Below are positions 8,388 to 19,291 of a DNA stretch of 47,598 nt, in pieces. Positions within the stretch are counted from its first letter, which is position 1. Each line of letters opens with the position of its first letter. Source of the stretch: Thermaceae bacterium (GTDB lineage Bacteria; Deinococcota; Deinococci; Deinococcales; Marinithermaceae). The notes under the pieces were generated by a model, which worked only from the letters and a program-made list of their open reading frames with translations, was not told the origin of the DNA and did no database searches. Made by a program: the position numbers and the translations under genes. The DNA lies in contig JALSQD010000028.1 in the NCBI GenBank assembly GCA_026985615.1, positions 1-47,598 of the forward strand, read 5' to 3'.

Positions 8388-9462
8388 ACGGGGTCGCGGG
8401 CGGCGTCGGGGCCGTCTTTGCGCGTGGCCACGCGGTTCTTTCCGGACTGTTTGGCCTGGTAGAGGGCGCGGTCGGCTTCGGTGAGGAGCCGGCTGAGCGT
8501 CCAGCCGGGGCGGGCCTGCACCACCCCGAAGCTGGCCGTGACGTCCGGGCCCTCGTCAGCCGGCGCTTCCAGCGACGCGCGCAGGCGTTCGGCGAGGCGC
8601 CGGGCGGCCGAGAGCTCGGTGTCGGGCAGGAGGACGCCGAACTCCTCTCCGCCCAATCGGCCCAAACGGTCGCGATCGCGCAGCCCGTGGCGGGCCCGCT
8701 TCTTGGCGCAGTGGACGAGCACCACATCGCCGGTAGGGTGGCCGTAGCGGTCGTTGATCTCCTTGAAGTTGTCGAGGTCGAAGAGGGCGAACGAGAGCAC
8801 CCGGCCAGGCTGCAGCGCCCGCAGGGCCTCCTCTGCCTCCTCGAGCAGCCGCTTGCGCGAGAGTACGCCGGTGAGGGAGTCGGTGTTGACCAGCGTCTGC
8901 ATCAGCCGAGCACGCTCGCGGTCGGCCTCAGCCTGCTTGGCCAGGGCGATGAAGATGCGGGTGACCCAGAGGTAGGCCATGTTGGCGAGAAAGACCTGAA
9001 GCACGTCGTTGATCTGTTCACGCTGCATGGGCGCCTCGTTGCGGCCGGAAAGCAGCGCCGGCAGACCAACGGCGACCAGCGTGAGCAGGCGGACGAAGTC
9101 GAAGGTGTCGGCCGTACGCGGCGGCAGGAGGATGTAGGCGAATAGATAGACGAGCCCGCTCCACAAAAGGGGTGGCCAGACGCTGGGCTCGCTGCCCAGG
9201 GCGTGGAGGTTGAGGGTGGTGACGATTGGGCAGCGAGGCGCGGAGGGGCCTGTGCCCAGCCACTCGACTGCGCGCAGCGGCCTGCCGCAGAAGGTGAGGG
9301 TGGCGATGGTCGCGGGCGCTGCAGGTGGCGCGACGCGAGGATGCTCCCCAGCCAGGGTGGCTCATCGTGGTGTACCCGAGCGCGAGCGCGACCATGCCGG
9401 CGATAGCCAGGTGGAGGTAAACGTAGCGCTTGAGGCGCTCGATTTGGGCCCGGGTCGGGCAT
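8375..9462 (-). pseudogene. membrane-anchored GGDEF diguanylate cyclase gene with broken reading frame in its 5' part
   Basis: The intact 3' part (8375-9166, 263 residues if started at TTG) has membrane helices, a short coiled linker and a full GGDEF domain. The domain has NTDSLTGVLSRKRL, FALFDLDNFKEINDRYGH, RDRD (an RxxD inhibitory site, residues 163-166) and GGEEF (172-176), so it should make c-di-GMP if expressed. Upstream, the natural start at 9462 (with AGAGG before it) leaves frame after two codons. One base less in the CCC at 9457-9459 restores PTRAQIERLKRYVYLHLAIA and a clean membrane helix. A second shift is needed between about 9290 and 9350 to join the catalytic frame. It is either a decayed gene or two sequencing errors. 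Confidence 0.7.
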
Positions 9463-9474
9463 GACCTCTAATCT

Positions 9475-9496
9475 AGATCAACACGAGATCAACACG
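9475..9496. repeat. tandem 11-bp direct repeat AGATCAACACG x2
   Basis: Two exact adjacent copies (9475-9485 and 9486-9496) lie in the 81-bp region between the divergent GGDEF gene and coaX. A period of 11 bp is about one helical turn, so this could be a paired protein-binding site or a simple tandem duplication. Confidence 0.85.
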
Positions 9497-9543
9497 CAGT
9501 TACCGTGCGGTGGAGCGTTTTCGGGATAGGGTAGGCTAAGCAC

Positions 9544-10305
9544 ATGCTCCTGGCTATCGACGTGGGCAACACCGCCACCATTCTGGGTCTGTGGGACGGA
9601 AAGCGTTTGCTCGAGCGCTGGCGCATCGCCACCGATCCGCTGCGCATGGAGAGCGAGTACGTGGTCCTGTTGCGTGAGCTCTTCGCCGCCTCTGGCCGCC
9701 CGGGGCCGGACGCGGCCGTCGTTTCGAGCGTGGTGCCTCCCGTCGAGTGGGAGCTGGCGGCGGCACTGGGCGAACTCTACGGCGTGGAGCCGCTGGTCGT
9801 GAACGCGGAGAACGCGGGGCTAGAGGTAGACCTCGAAAACCCGGCAGAGGTGGGGGCCGATCGCCTGGTCAACGCCGTGGCCGCCCTCGCCTACGACGAT
9901 CCGCGTGGGCGCTACGTCGTCGTGGACTTTGGCACCGCCACCACCTTCGACCTGGTCGAGACGCCGGGCGTTTACCGCGGCGGCGCCATCGCCCCGGGGC
10001 CGCGCACCGCAGCCGAGGCGCTTTCGCTGCGCACCGCCAAGCTGCCGCGCATCGACCTCTCGCGCGCGCCCGAGCGCGCGGTGGGGCGCTCGACCGTGCA
10101 GGCGCTGCAGTCGGGTCTCGTGCTCGGTTACGCCGGGCTGGTGGACGGCATGGTGCGGCGCTTTCTGGCCGAGGCGGGCAAGGCGCTGGTGATCGCCACC
10201 GGCGGCTTCGCGCGCACCGTAGAGCCGGTGTGCGCCACCCTGGACGTGGTGGACGACGACCTAACCCTCAAGGGGCTCAGGCTCATCTGGGAAAAACGCG
10301 CGTAG
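9544..10305 (+). CDS. coaX: type III pantothenate kinase CoaX
   Basis: Phosphorylates pantothenate in the first step of coenzyme A synthesis. The 253-residue protein has the ASKHA-fold landmarks of CoaX: the phosphate loop AIDVGNTATILGLW, the GADR motif (about 104-107), the catalytic VVDFGTATTFD (about 127-136) and GGAIAPG. Length is normal. There is no clear ribosome binding site; TAGGCT lies 6 nt before the ATG, so the mRNA is probably leaderless. The 3' end overlaps the convergent yihY-like gene by 45 bp. Confidence 0.94.
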   Translation: MLLAIDVGNTATILGLWDGKRLLERWRIATDPLRMESEYVVLLRELFAASGRPGPDAAVVSSVVPPVEWELAAALGELYGVEPLVVNAENAGLEVDLENPAEVGADRLVNAVAALAYDDPRGRYVVVDFGTATTFDLVETPGVYRGGAIAPGPRTAAEALSLRTAKLPRIDLSRAPERAVGRSTVQALQSGLVLGYAGLVDGMVRRFLAEAGKALVIATGGFARTVEPVCATLDVVDDDLTLKGLRLIWEKRA

Positions 10306-11085
10306 CACCGCCGCTCCGCTCAGCAGGATCCACATCGCCATGTAAAAGCCGAAAAGCGCCAGCAAGAAGCCGGCCAGCGGCCCGTAGATCGACTCGTAGC
10401 GGGTGCGCGAGATCACGTGCGGCAGCAGGCGGGAGAGGCCGGTCCAGATGCTCGAGGCCAGGAAGGCGGCGGCCAAGCTGGAAAGCGTTCCGGGAGGCGG
10501 GTAGGGCAAAAAGCGATAGATCACGAAGAAGGCCAGCAGGGTGGCGAGCCAGGGCAGGCTGCCCGCGACCACGCCGCGCCAGGGGCCGTCGGGCAGGTAG
10601 GGGAGCACCATCGTCACGGCCAGACTAGCCAGGCTGAAGAGCAGGAGCGCCAGGCCGATGAGCAGGGGCGCGACCAGCCCCACCAGGCGGCCGCGCCAGC
10701 CAGGCCCGCGCCCACCAAAGATCAGCGACAGCGCGTAGGAGAGAGCGGCGAAGAAGTTGCTTGCCGTCCAGCCGAGCACGAGCACCGAGGTCAGGGTGGC
10801 GCTGGCCGCTCCTCGACGCAGGGCCTCGGCAACGGTCTGGCCCACCGACGCGGAGGCGGGGAAGAGATTCTCCGCCAGGTGCTCGATCTGGAGCATGAAG
10901 GCCTGTTCCAGGTCGGGCCGGCTTTCCAGCATGAGGCCGAAGACGCCCACGAGCAGCAGCAGCAGCGGCAGCAGGCTGAAAAGGGCGTAGTAGGCCAGCG
11001 AAGCGGCGAAGAAGGGCACGTGCGCCTGGGTGTAGACCCGCGCCAGGCGCCTTAGATAAGCCCGCACCGCTTCGCGCGGGTTCAC
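10261..11085 (-). CDS. YihY/BrkB-family inner-membrane protein
   Basis: A 274-residue polytopic protein with about six hydrophobic segments. The opening VYTQAHVPFFAASLAYYALFSLLPLLLLL is characteristic of the YihY/UPF0761 (BrkB) family, as are WTASNFFAALSYALSLIF and FLPYPPPGTLSSLAAAFLASSIWTGL. Its biochemical role is not established; the old ribonuclease BN name is not supported for this family. It starts at GTG 11085 immediately after the proA stop (TAG-GTG), so it is likely coupled to proA. The tail-to-tail overlap with coaX is 45 bp. Confidence 0.88.
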   Translation of the reverse strand: MNPREAVRAYLRRLARVYTQAHVPFFAASLAYYALFSLLPLLLLLVGVFGLMLESRPDLEQAFMLQIEHLAENLFPASASVGQTVAEALRRGAASATLTSVLVLGWTASNFFAALSYALSLIFGGRGPGWRGRLVGLVAPLLIGLALLLFSLASLAVTMVLPYLPDGPWRGVVAGSLPWLATLLAFFVIYRFLPYPPPGTLSSLAAAFLASSIWTGLSRLLPHVISRTRYESIYGPLAGFLLALFGFYMAMWILLSGAAVLRAFFPDEPEPLEG

Positions 11086-12345
11086 CTACTCGCGCACCTG
11101 CCCTTCACCCAGCCCCACGAACTTGGTGGTGGTTAGCTCGCGCACGCCCATTGGGCCGTAGGCGTGCAGCTTGCTCGTCGAGATACCGATCTCGGCTCCG
11201 AGGCCGAGCTGGAAACCATCGTTGAAGCGGGAGCTGGCGTTGACGAGTACCAGGCTGGCGTCCACCTCGCGCAAGAAGCGTAGCGCGCGGGCGTAGTGCT
11301 CGGTCACGATCACCTCGGTGTGGTTGGAGCCGTAGCGGGCGATGTGGTCGGTGGCTTCGTCCATGTTCGTCACCACCTTGACGGCCAGGACGAGGTCCAG
11401 AAACTCGCGGCCCCAGTCGTCCGCGCTCGCGGGCTTGGCGAGTTTCAGGTAGGCGAGGGCGTTTTCGTGGGCCCGCAGCTCCACGCCGGCCGCGGTCATC
11501 GCTTCCTCCAGCCGCGGCAGAAAGTTGGCAGCCACGGCTTCGTGAACGAGAACAGCTTCGAGCGCGTTGCACACCCCTGGGCGCTGCACCTTGCCGTTGT
11601 AGGCGATCTCCAGGGCCATCTCCAGGTCGGCCGCCTCGTCTACGTAGAGGTGGTTGACCCCCTTGGCGTGATAGAGCACCGGCATGCGAGCGTTCTCGGC
11701 CACCAGGTTGATCAGCCCCTCGCCGCCGCGAGGGATGATGACGTCGATGTACTCGTCGAGCTTCAGCATCTCCAGCACGGCGGCGCGGTCGGTAAGCGGC
11801 ACCAGCTGCACCGCCGCCGGTGGCAGGCCGGCCTCGTCCAGCGCCTGCTGGAAGAGCTCCACCAGCAGCCGGTTGGAGTTCAGGGCCTCCTTGCCGCCGC
11901 GCAGGATGATGGCGTTGCCGGCCTTGAGGCTGAGGCCGGCGGCCTCCACGGTGGCACCGGGACGCGACTCGTAGATGAAGCCGATGACGCCCAGCGGAAT
12001 GCGCATCCTGCCCACCTGTAGGCCGTTCGCCAGCGTGCGCATCTCGCTGATCTCGCCCACCGGGTCGGGCATCGCGGCCACTTGGTGCAGGCCCTTCTTG
12101 AGGTCGGCCAGGGTGCGCTCGTCGAGGCCCAGTCGGCCCAGCTTGGGACCGGTGAGGCCGGCTTCCTTCGCCACCGCCAGGTCGGCGGCGTTGGCCTTCA
12201 GGATCTCGTCCTGCCGTTCGTCCAGAAGCTCGGCCAGGCGCAAGAGCGCCTGCTCCTTGGCCGCGCCGCTCGCGGCCTGCATACCGCGGGCGGCTTCGCG
12301 GGCCGCGCGCGCGAGCTCGAGCACGGTTTCGCGTACGTCGCTCAT
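11086..12345 (-). CDS. proA: gamma-glutamyl phosphate reductase ProA
   Basis: Second step of proline synthesis: NADPH-dependent reduction of gamma-glutamyl phosphate to the semialdehyde. The 419-residue aldehyde-dehydrogenase-fold protein shows PLGVIGFIYESRPGATVEAA, LRGGKEALNSN, IIPRGGEGLI and the catalytic cysteine in QRPGVCNALEAVLVH. The terminal TSKLHAYGPMGVRELTTTKF is diagnostic. Starting at ATG 12345 gives normal length; the frame open further upstream merely shadows proB. It lies 17 bp after proB in a proB-proA-yihY run. Confidence 0.96.
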   Translation of the reverse strand: MSDVRETVLELARAAREAARGMQAASGAAKEQALLRLAELLDERQDEILKANAADLAVAKEAGLTGPKLGRLGLDERTLADLKKGLHQVAAMPDPVGEISEMRTLANGLQVGRMRIPLGVIGFIYESRPGATVEAAGLSLKAGNAIILRGGKEALNSNRLLVELFQQALDEAGLPPAAVQLVPLTDRAAVLEMLKLDEYIDVIIPRGGEGLINLVAENARMPVLYHAKGVNHLYVDEAADLEMALEIAYNGKVQRPGVCNALEAVLVHEAVAANFLPRLEEAMTAAGVELRAHENALAYLKLAKPASADDWGREFLDLVLAVKVVTNMDEATDHIARYGSNHTEVIVTEHYARALRFLREVDASLVLVNASSRFNDGFQLGLGAEIGISTSKLHAYGPMGVRELTTTKFVGLGEGQVRE

Positions 12346-12362
12346 GTACCCACGATACCGCG

Positions 12363-13484
12363 CTAGCCTTCGTCCAGGAGGACGAAGTGGTCGCGGTGAA
12401 TGACCTCCTCGGGCCCCGGGCGGCCGAGCACGGCGGCGAGCTCGCGCGAGGGGCGGCCTGCCACCCGGCGTACCTCGTCGGCGGCGTAGTTGGCGAGGCC
12501 GATGCCCACGATCCGCCCCTCGGGGTCCTCCACCCGTACCGGACTCCCGGCGGACCAGTTTCCCCGTACCTCGCGCACGCCCACGGCCAGCAGCGAGCGC
12601 CCCTGCTCGCGCAGGGCGCGGGCCGCCCCCGCGTCCACGACCAGCGTGCCCTCGTGGCGCGGAAGCTGCGCCAGCCACAAACGCTCGCCCCGGTGGCCGC
12701 GCGCGGGCGCGTGGAAGAAGGTGCCGATGCGCTCGCCCGCGAGCGCGGCTTCGAGCACGCCTTCGCGCCGGCCCGGCAGCAGCCACAGGGGGATGCCCGC
12801 CTCGTGGGCCATGCGGGCTGCCAGCAGCTTGCTCTTCATACCTCCGCGCCCCGCGCTGCCCGGCCGGTCGGAGGCCATGGCCAGAACTTCGGGGGTAACC
12901 TTGCTCACCTCCCTCAGGGGCCGGGCCTCGGGGTCCAGACGGGGGTCGCGGTCGAAGAGCGCCTCGGCCTCCGAGAGCACGAGCACGAGGTCGGCCCCCA
13001 GCAGACCGGCCACCCTCACGGCCAGCTGGTCGTTGTCGCCGAACTGGATTTCCTCGGTCGTTACGGTGTCGTTTTCGTTGATGACCGGGAGCACGCCCCA
13101 GTCGAGCAGGCGCTCGAGTGTCGCCCGAGCGTTCAGGTAGCGCTTGCGGTCGGTGAGGTCCTCGGCGGTCAGGAGCACCTGCGCGGTGGTGAGGCCGTGC
13201 TCCGCCAGCGCGGCCTGCCAGGCTCGCATCAGCTCCGGCTGGCCGAGCGCAGCCGCGGCCTGCAGTTCGGCCAGCGCCTGGGGTTTGTGCGGCAGCCGCG
13301 GCGCGGCCGCGGCGATGGCCCCGCTCGAGACGAGCAGCAGCTCGCGCCCCTTGGCGAGGCGGGCGAGCCCGCGGGCCAGGTCGGCGAGCCGCGCTGGGTC
13401 GAGGCCCTCGGAGCCGGAGATGACCGCGCTGCCTATTTTGACGACCAGGCGGCGGATACCGGCGAGGGTGCGGGCTTGCTCCAT
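12363..13484 (-). CDS. proB: glutamate 5-kinase ProB with PUA domain
   Basis: First enzyme of proline synthesis, phosphorylating glutamate; normally feedback-inhibited by proline. The amino-acid-kinase domain has VVKIGSAVISG, LVSSGAIAAA, VLPVINENDTVTTEEIQFGDND and GRGGMKSKLLAA. A C-terminal PUA domain follows (from about residue 280, GTLVVDAGAARALREQG to FVLLDEG), giving 373 residues as usual. TAAACT lies 7 nt before the ATG at 13484 and overlaps the uvrA stop codon, which suggests a leaderless promoter at the end of uvrA. Confidence 0.96.
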   Translation of the reverse strand: MEQARTLAGIRRLVVKIGSAVISGSEGLDPARLADLARGLARLAKGRELLLVSSGAIAAAAPRLPHKPQALAELQAAAALGQPELMRAWQAALAEHGLTTAQVLLTAEDLTDRKRYLNARATLERLLDWGVLPVINENDTVTTEEIQFGDNDQLAVRVAGLLGADLVLVLSEAEALFDRDPRLDPEARPLREVSKVTPEVLAMASDRPGSAGRGGMKSKLLAARMAHEAGIPLWLLPGRREGVLEAALAGERIGTFFHAPARGHRGERLWLAQLPRHEGTLVVDAGAARALREQGRSLLAVGVREVRGNWSAGSPVRVEDPEGRIVGIGLANYAADEVRRVAGRPSRELAAVLGRPGPEEVIHRDHFVLLDEG

Positions 13485-13494
13485 GTGTTCAAGT

Positions 13495-16362
<2,868 letters not shown>

Positions 16363-16369
16363 CCGAACG

Positions 16370-16398
16370 ATTTTACCACTTGCGCAGGCGATGTTGAA
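16370..16398 (-). promoter_or_regulatory. uvrA promoter (-35 TTCAAC, 17-nt spacer, -10 TAAAAT), leaderless
   Basis: TTCAAC at 16398-16393 and TAAAAT at 16375-16370 on the minus strand, with 7 nt from the -10 to the ATG. Transcription should begin at or next to the start codon. No SOS-type dyad is obvious. Confidence 0.7.
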
Positions 16399-16403
16399 GC
16401 GGG

Positions 16404-17075
16404 CTAGCCGAGCCCGAGCAGCCGCAGCACCGGCGGGGCCAATAGCGCGGTGACCAGCCCCGCGGCGGCCATGGCTAAGCCCGCCGCCGCCAGCGCCAAA
16501 GCGCCCTCCTCGGCGACGCGGGCGGTGCCGATGCCGTGGCTGGCGGTGCCCAGCGCGGTGCCGCGCGCCAGCGGGTCGCGCACCCCTAGGCGGTCGAGCC
16601 ACCACGGGCCCAGTGCCGCCCCCAGGATGCCGGCGGCGATGATGAGCGGCACCGCGAGCTCGGCGTTCACGCCCAACCGCGGGGCCAGGTCCACCGTGAC
16701 CGCCGAGGTGACCGACTTGAGCGCCAGCGCCTTCTGCAGCTCCGGACCGGCCCCCAGCGCCCGGGCGAGGAGGGGGGTGAGCACTAGGCTGGCCGCGCTC
16801 CCGGCGAAGAGGCCCAGCCCGAAGGGCAGCAGGCGGCCGGCGAGGCGCGCGCGCTCGCGCCAGGCCACCCAGCCCAGTGCCACCACCGCCGGCTTGAGCA
16901 GTGCCACCAGCGGCCAGGTTTCCGTCTGGTAGCGCTCCAGTGGGTAGCCGACCCCCTTGAGCAGCAGGATCAGCGCCAGCACGGTGAGGCCCACGGGGTT
17001 GGTGAGGGGCCCCGGCCAGCGGCGGTAGAGCCGGGTGGCGAGCAGGTAGACGAGCACGGTTGCTACGAGCGCCAC
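16404..17075 (-). CDS. lrgB: LrgB/CidB-family membrane protein
   Basis: A 223-residue polytopic membrane protein of the LrgB (antiholin-like/CidB) family. The diagnostic part is the C-terminal block LKSVTSAVTVDLAPRLG, followed by AAGILGAALGPWWLDRLGVRDPLARGTALGTASHGIGTA, with the conserved ASHGIGTA. LrgA/LrgB pairs are linked to murein-hydrolase control and to glycolate/pyruvate transport in other organisms; which applies here cannot be read from sequence. It overlaps lrgA by 13 bp, so the two are co-translated. Confidence 0.9.
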   Translation of the reverse strand: MALVATVLVYLLATRLYRRWPGPLTNPVGLTVLALILLLKGVGYPLERYQTETWPLVALLKPAVVALGWVAWRERARLAGRLLPFGLGLFAGSAASLVLTPLLARALGAGPELQKALALKSVTSAVTVDLAPRLGVNAELAVPLIIAAGILGAALGPWWLDRLGVRDPLARGTALGTASHGIGTARVAEEGALALAAAGLAMAAAGLVTALLAPPVLRLLGLG

Positions 17076-17401
17076 CGCGCACCTCCGGCGGCCGCCGCGA
17101 GCGTGATCAGGGTGCCGAGGAGTAGCGCTGCCCCCACGGCCAGGGCCTGCTCGCGCAGCAGCGCCTCGAAGGCCAGCGCCCCCACGCCCACGGGCACGAA
17201 GTAGAGGCCGAGCCCGCGCAGCACCAATCGCGCCGCCCCGGCCACCAGCTCCTCGCGAACCAGGCCGCTGGCGAGCGCCAGGTAGAGCAGCACCATGCCC
17301 CAGAGGCTGCCCGAGAGGGGCAGGCCCGGCAGCAGGCGCGCAAGCCCCTCGCCCAGGCCGTAAAAGCCCAGCAGCAGGGTGAGGCCGAGCGCGAGGTTCA
17401 C
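17063..17401 (-). CDS. lrgA: LrgA/CidA-family membrane protein
   Basis: A 112-residue protein with about four hydrophobic segments, as in the holin-like LrgA/CidA family. GLPLSGSLWGMVLLYLALASGLV corresponds to the family's P-G-s-l-i-G-m-l-l-l-f region and YFVPVGVGALAF to its F-x-P-a-g-V-G motif. Partner of the following lrgB gene. Its start overlaps the recN stop by 4 bp (ATGA), placing recN-lrgA-lrgB in one transcript. Confidence 0.88.
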   Translation of the reverse strand: MNLALGLTLLLGFYGLGEGLARLLPGLPLSGSLWGMVLLYLALASGLVREELVAGAARLVLRGLGLYFVPVGVGALAFEALLREQALAVGAALLLGTLITLAAAAGGARWRS

Positions 17402-18972
17402 GGCTTGGCGTTCAGCAGCTCGCGGGCGTGCTCGAGCGCGGTCTCGCTGTAGGAGCCGGAGAGCATGCGCGCTAGCTCGCGCACCCGCGCGTTACCTTCC
17501 AGCCGCTCGATGCGGACGTCCTCGCCCTCGCGCACCACCCGGTGGTGGTCGCCTGCGAGGGCGGCCACCTGGGGCAGGTGGGTCACGACGATTACCTGGC
17601 GCTCCCGCGCCAGCCGCGCCAGCCGCTCGCCCAGCGCGCGCGCCACCTCGCCACCGATACCCACGTCGATTTCGTCGAAGACAAGGGTAGGGGCCTCGGT
17701 CCCCACGTGCAGGGCGAGCGCGAGCATGATGCGGCTCAGCTCGCCGCCGCTGGCCGTCTTTTCCACGGGCGCGGGCTCGAGCTCGGGGGCGGCGGCGAAG
17801 AGGAAGCGCACCTCGTCGGCGCCGTGGGCCTCTGGCCCGTCCAGCGGGACGATCTCGATGCGGAAGCGGGCGTGGGGCATGCCCAGCGCCCGCAGCTCGG
17901 CCTCCACCGCGGGGGCCAGGCGCCCGGCGGCCGTCTGCCGCGCCGCCCGCAGCGCCCCGGCCGCTTCCTCGAGTTCCGCGCGCGCCCGCTCGCGCGCGCG
18001 CTCGAGCTCTTCCAGCCGGTCCTCGGCCCCCTCCAGCCGCGCGATTTGCGCGCGCAGGTCATCGGCGAAGGCCACCACCGCCGCCAGCGAGCCGCCGTAC
18101 TTGCGCTCCAGGCGCTGCAGCGCGGCCAGGCGCCGCTGCACCTCGTCCAGCCGTTCGGGGTCGGCTTCGAGCCGGCCGGCGTAGCTTTCGGCCTCGCGCG
18201 CCACCGCGCCCAGCGCGTCGTGCGCGGCCTCGAGCTCGCCGGCGAGTTCGCGCAGGTCGGGGTCCAGCCGCGCCGCCGCGTCGAGCTCGCGCAAGGCCAG
18301 GGCCACCCGGTCGAGGGCGTTGTCCTCCGACTCGGCGAGGAGGTCGAGCACCGCCCCCAGGTGGCGCAGGATCTCGTCGGTGTGGCCCAGCCGGCGGGCC
18401 TCGCTTTCCAGCTCCTCCATCTCCTCCGGCTGGGGGTTCCAGGCCTCGATCTCGCTCAGCTGGAAGCGCAACACGTCGAGCCGCCGCTCGCGTTCGGCCA
18501 CCTCGCCGCGCAGGGCCTCCACCTCGGCCTCGAGCTCGCGCCAGCGGCGGTAGGCCTCGCGGTAGCGCGCGCTCACCTCGGGCTCCACCGCGCGGTCGAG
18601 CATGGCGCGGTGGTGGCGCCGGCGGCCCAGCGCCAGCGCCGCGTGCTGGGTGTGCACCGCGATGCGCTCGGCCAGCGCCTCCTGGAGCTCGGCCAGCGTG
18701 ACCACCTCGCCCTCGATGCGGGGAACGCTGCGCCCGGGGGTGACGCGGCGGCTGTAGGCGCGGCCGTCCACCCAGGCAGTCACGAGCAGCGCCTCCGCGC
18801 CGGGGCGGATCTGGCCGGGATCGGCCCTGTCGCCTAGCAGCAGCCCCAGCGCTCCCACGAGCACCGACTTGCCCGTGCCCGTTTCGCCGGTAAGCACCGT
18901 GAGCCCCGGTCCGGGCTCGAAGGCCGCGGCGCGGATGGCGGCCAGGTTTTTCACCTCGAGCCGTTCGAGCAT
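17398..18972 (-). CDS. recN: DNA repair protein RecN
   Basis: SMC-like ATPase acting in double-strand-break repair. The N-terminus MLERLEVKNLAAIRAAAFEPG, Walker A GETGTGKS, a long coiled-coil centre (about residues 150-360) and the C-terminal ASGGELSRIMLALA signature with TLVFDEIDVGIGGEVARALGE are all standard. Length 524 is normal. TAAAAT 7 nt before the ATG, with TTTCCA 16 nt further up, suggests a leaderless promoter that overlaps the divergent rhodanese promoter. Downstream lrgA overlaps the stop. Confidence 0.95.
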   Translation of the reverse strand: MLERLEVKNLAAIRAAAFEPGPGLTVLTGETGTGKSVLVGALGLLLGDRADPGQIRPGAEALLVTAWVDGRAYSRRVTPGRSVPRIEGEVVTLAELQEALAERIAVHTQHAALALGRRRHHRAMLDRAVEPEVSARYREAYRRWRELEAEVEALRGEVAERERRLDVLRFQLSEIEAWNPQPEEMEELESEARRLGHTDEILRHLGAVLDLLAESEDNALDRVALALRELDAAARLDPDLRELAGELEAAHDALGAVAREAESYAGRLEADPERLDEVQRRLAALQRLERKYGGSLAAVVAFADDLRAQIARLEGAEDRLEELERARERARAELEEAAGALRAARQTAAGRLAPAVEAELRALGMPHARFRIEIVPLDGPEAHGADEVRFLFAAAPELEPAPVEKTASGGELSRIMLALALHVGTEAPTLVFDEIDVGIGGEVARALGERLARLARERQVIVVTHLPQVAALAGDHHRVVREGEDVRIERLEGNARVRELARMLSGSYSETALEHARELLNAKP

Positions 18973-18979
18973 CCCTTCG

Positions 18980-18994
18980 ATTTTAGCGTAGACT
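18980..18994. promoter_or_regulatory. divergent overlapping -10 elements for recN and the rhodanese gene
   Basis: Minus strand: TAAAAT at 18985-18980, 7 nt from the recN ATG. Plus strand: TAGACT at 18989-18994, 6 nt from the GTG at 19001. Only 28 bp separate the two start codons, so polymerases should compete for the site. Confidence 0.6.
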
Positions 18995-19000
18995 GAAAGC

Positions 19001-19291
19001 GTGGAAATGGTTGACGCCGAGCGTTATCGCGAGCTCTTGCGCCAGGGCGCCCTGGCCGTGGATGTGCGGCCCGAGGCCGTGGCCCGTCAGGATCCACTAC
19101 CTGAGGCGGTCTCCGTTCCCTGGGACCGCATCCAGGCGGGCACGCACGGCCTGCCCGCCGGCCGGCCGCTGGTGCTGCTTTGCAGCGTAGGGCAGATGAG
19201 CAAGGTGGCTGCGCTCTACCTGGAAGACGAGGGGCTGGGTCCGGTCTACGTCCTCGAAGGCGGCCTGCGCAGCCTGGAGGCGGGGTCGTGA
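19001..19291 (+). CDS. rhodanese-like sulfurtransferase domain protein
   Basis: A single-domain 96-residue rhodanese. The active-site loop CSVGQMS begins with catalytic Cys61 after the usual hydrophobic strand LVLL, and the ending VYVLEGGLRSLEAG matches the family. Such proteins carry sulfane sulfur. The GTG at 19001 (or ATG at 19007) is the start; there is no ribosome binding site, but TAGACT is 6 nt before the GTG. The stop overlaps the start of the GlcF-like gene (GTGA), so the two are coupled. Confidence 0.88.
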   Translation: MEMVDAERYRELLRQGALAVDVRPEAVARQDPLPEAVSVPWDRIQAGTHGLPAGRPLVLLCSVGQMSKVAALYLEDEGLGPVYVLEGGLRSLEAGS

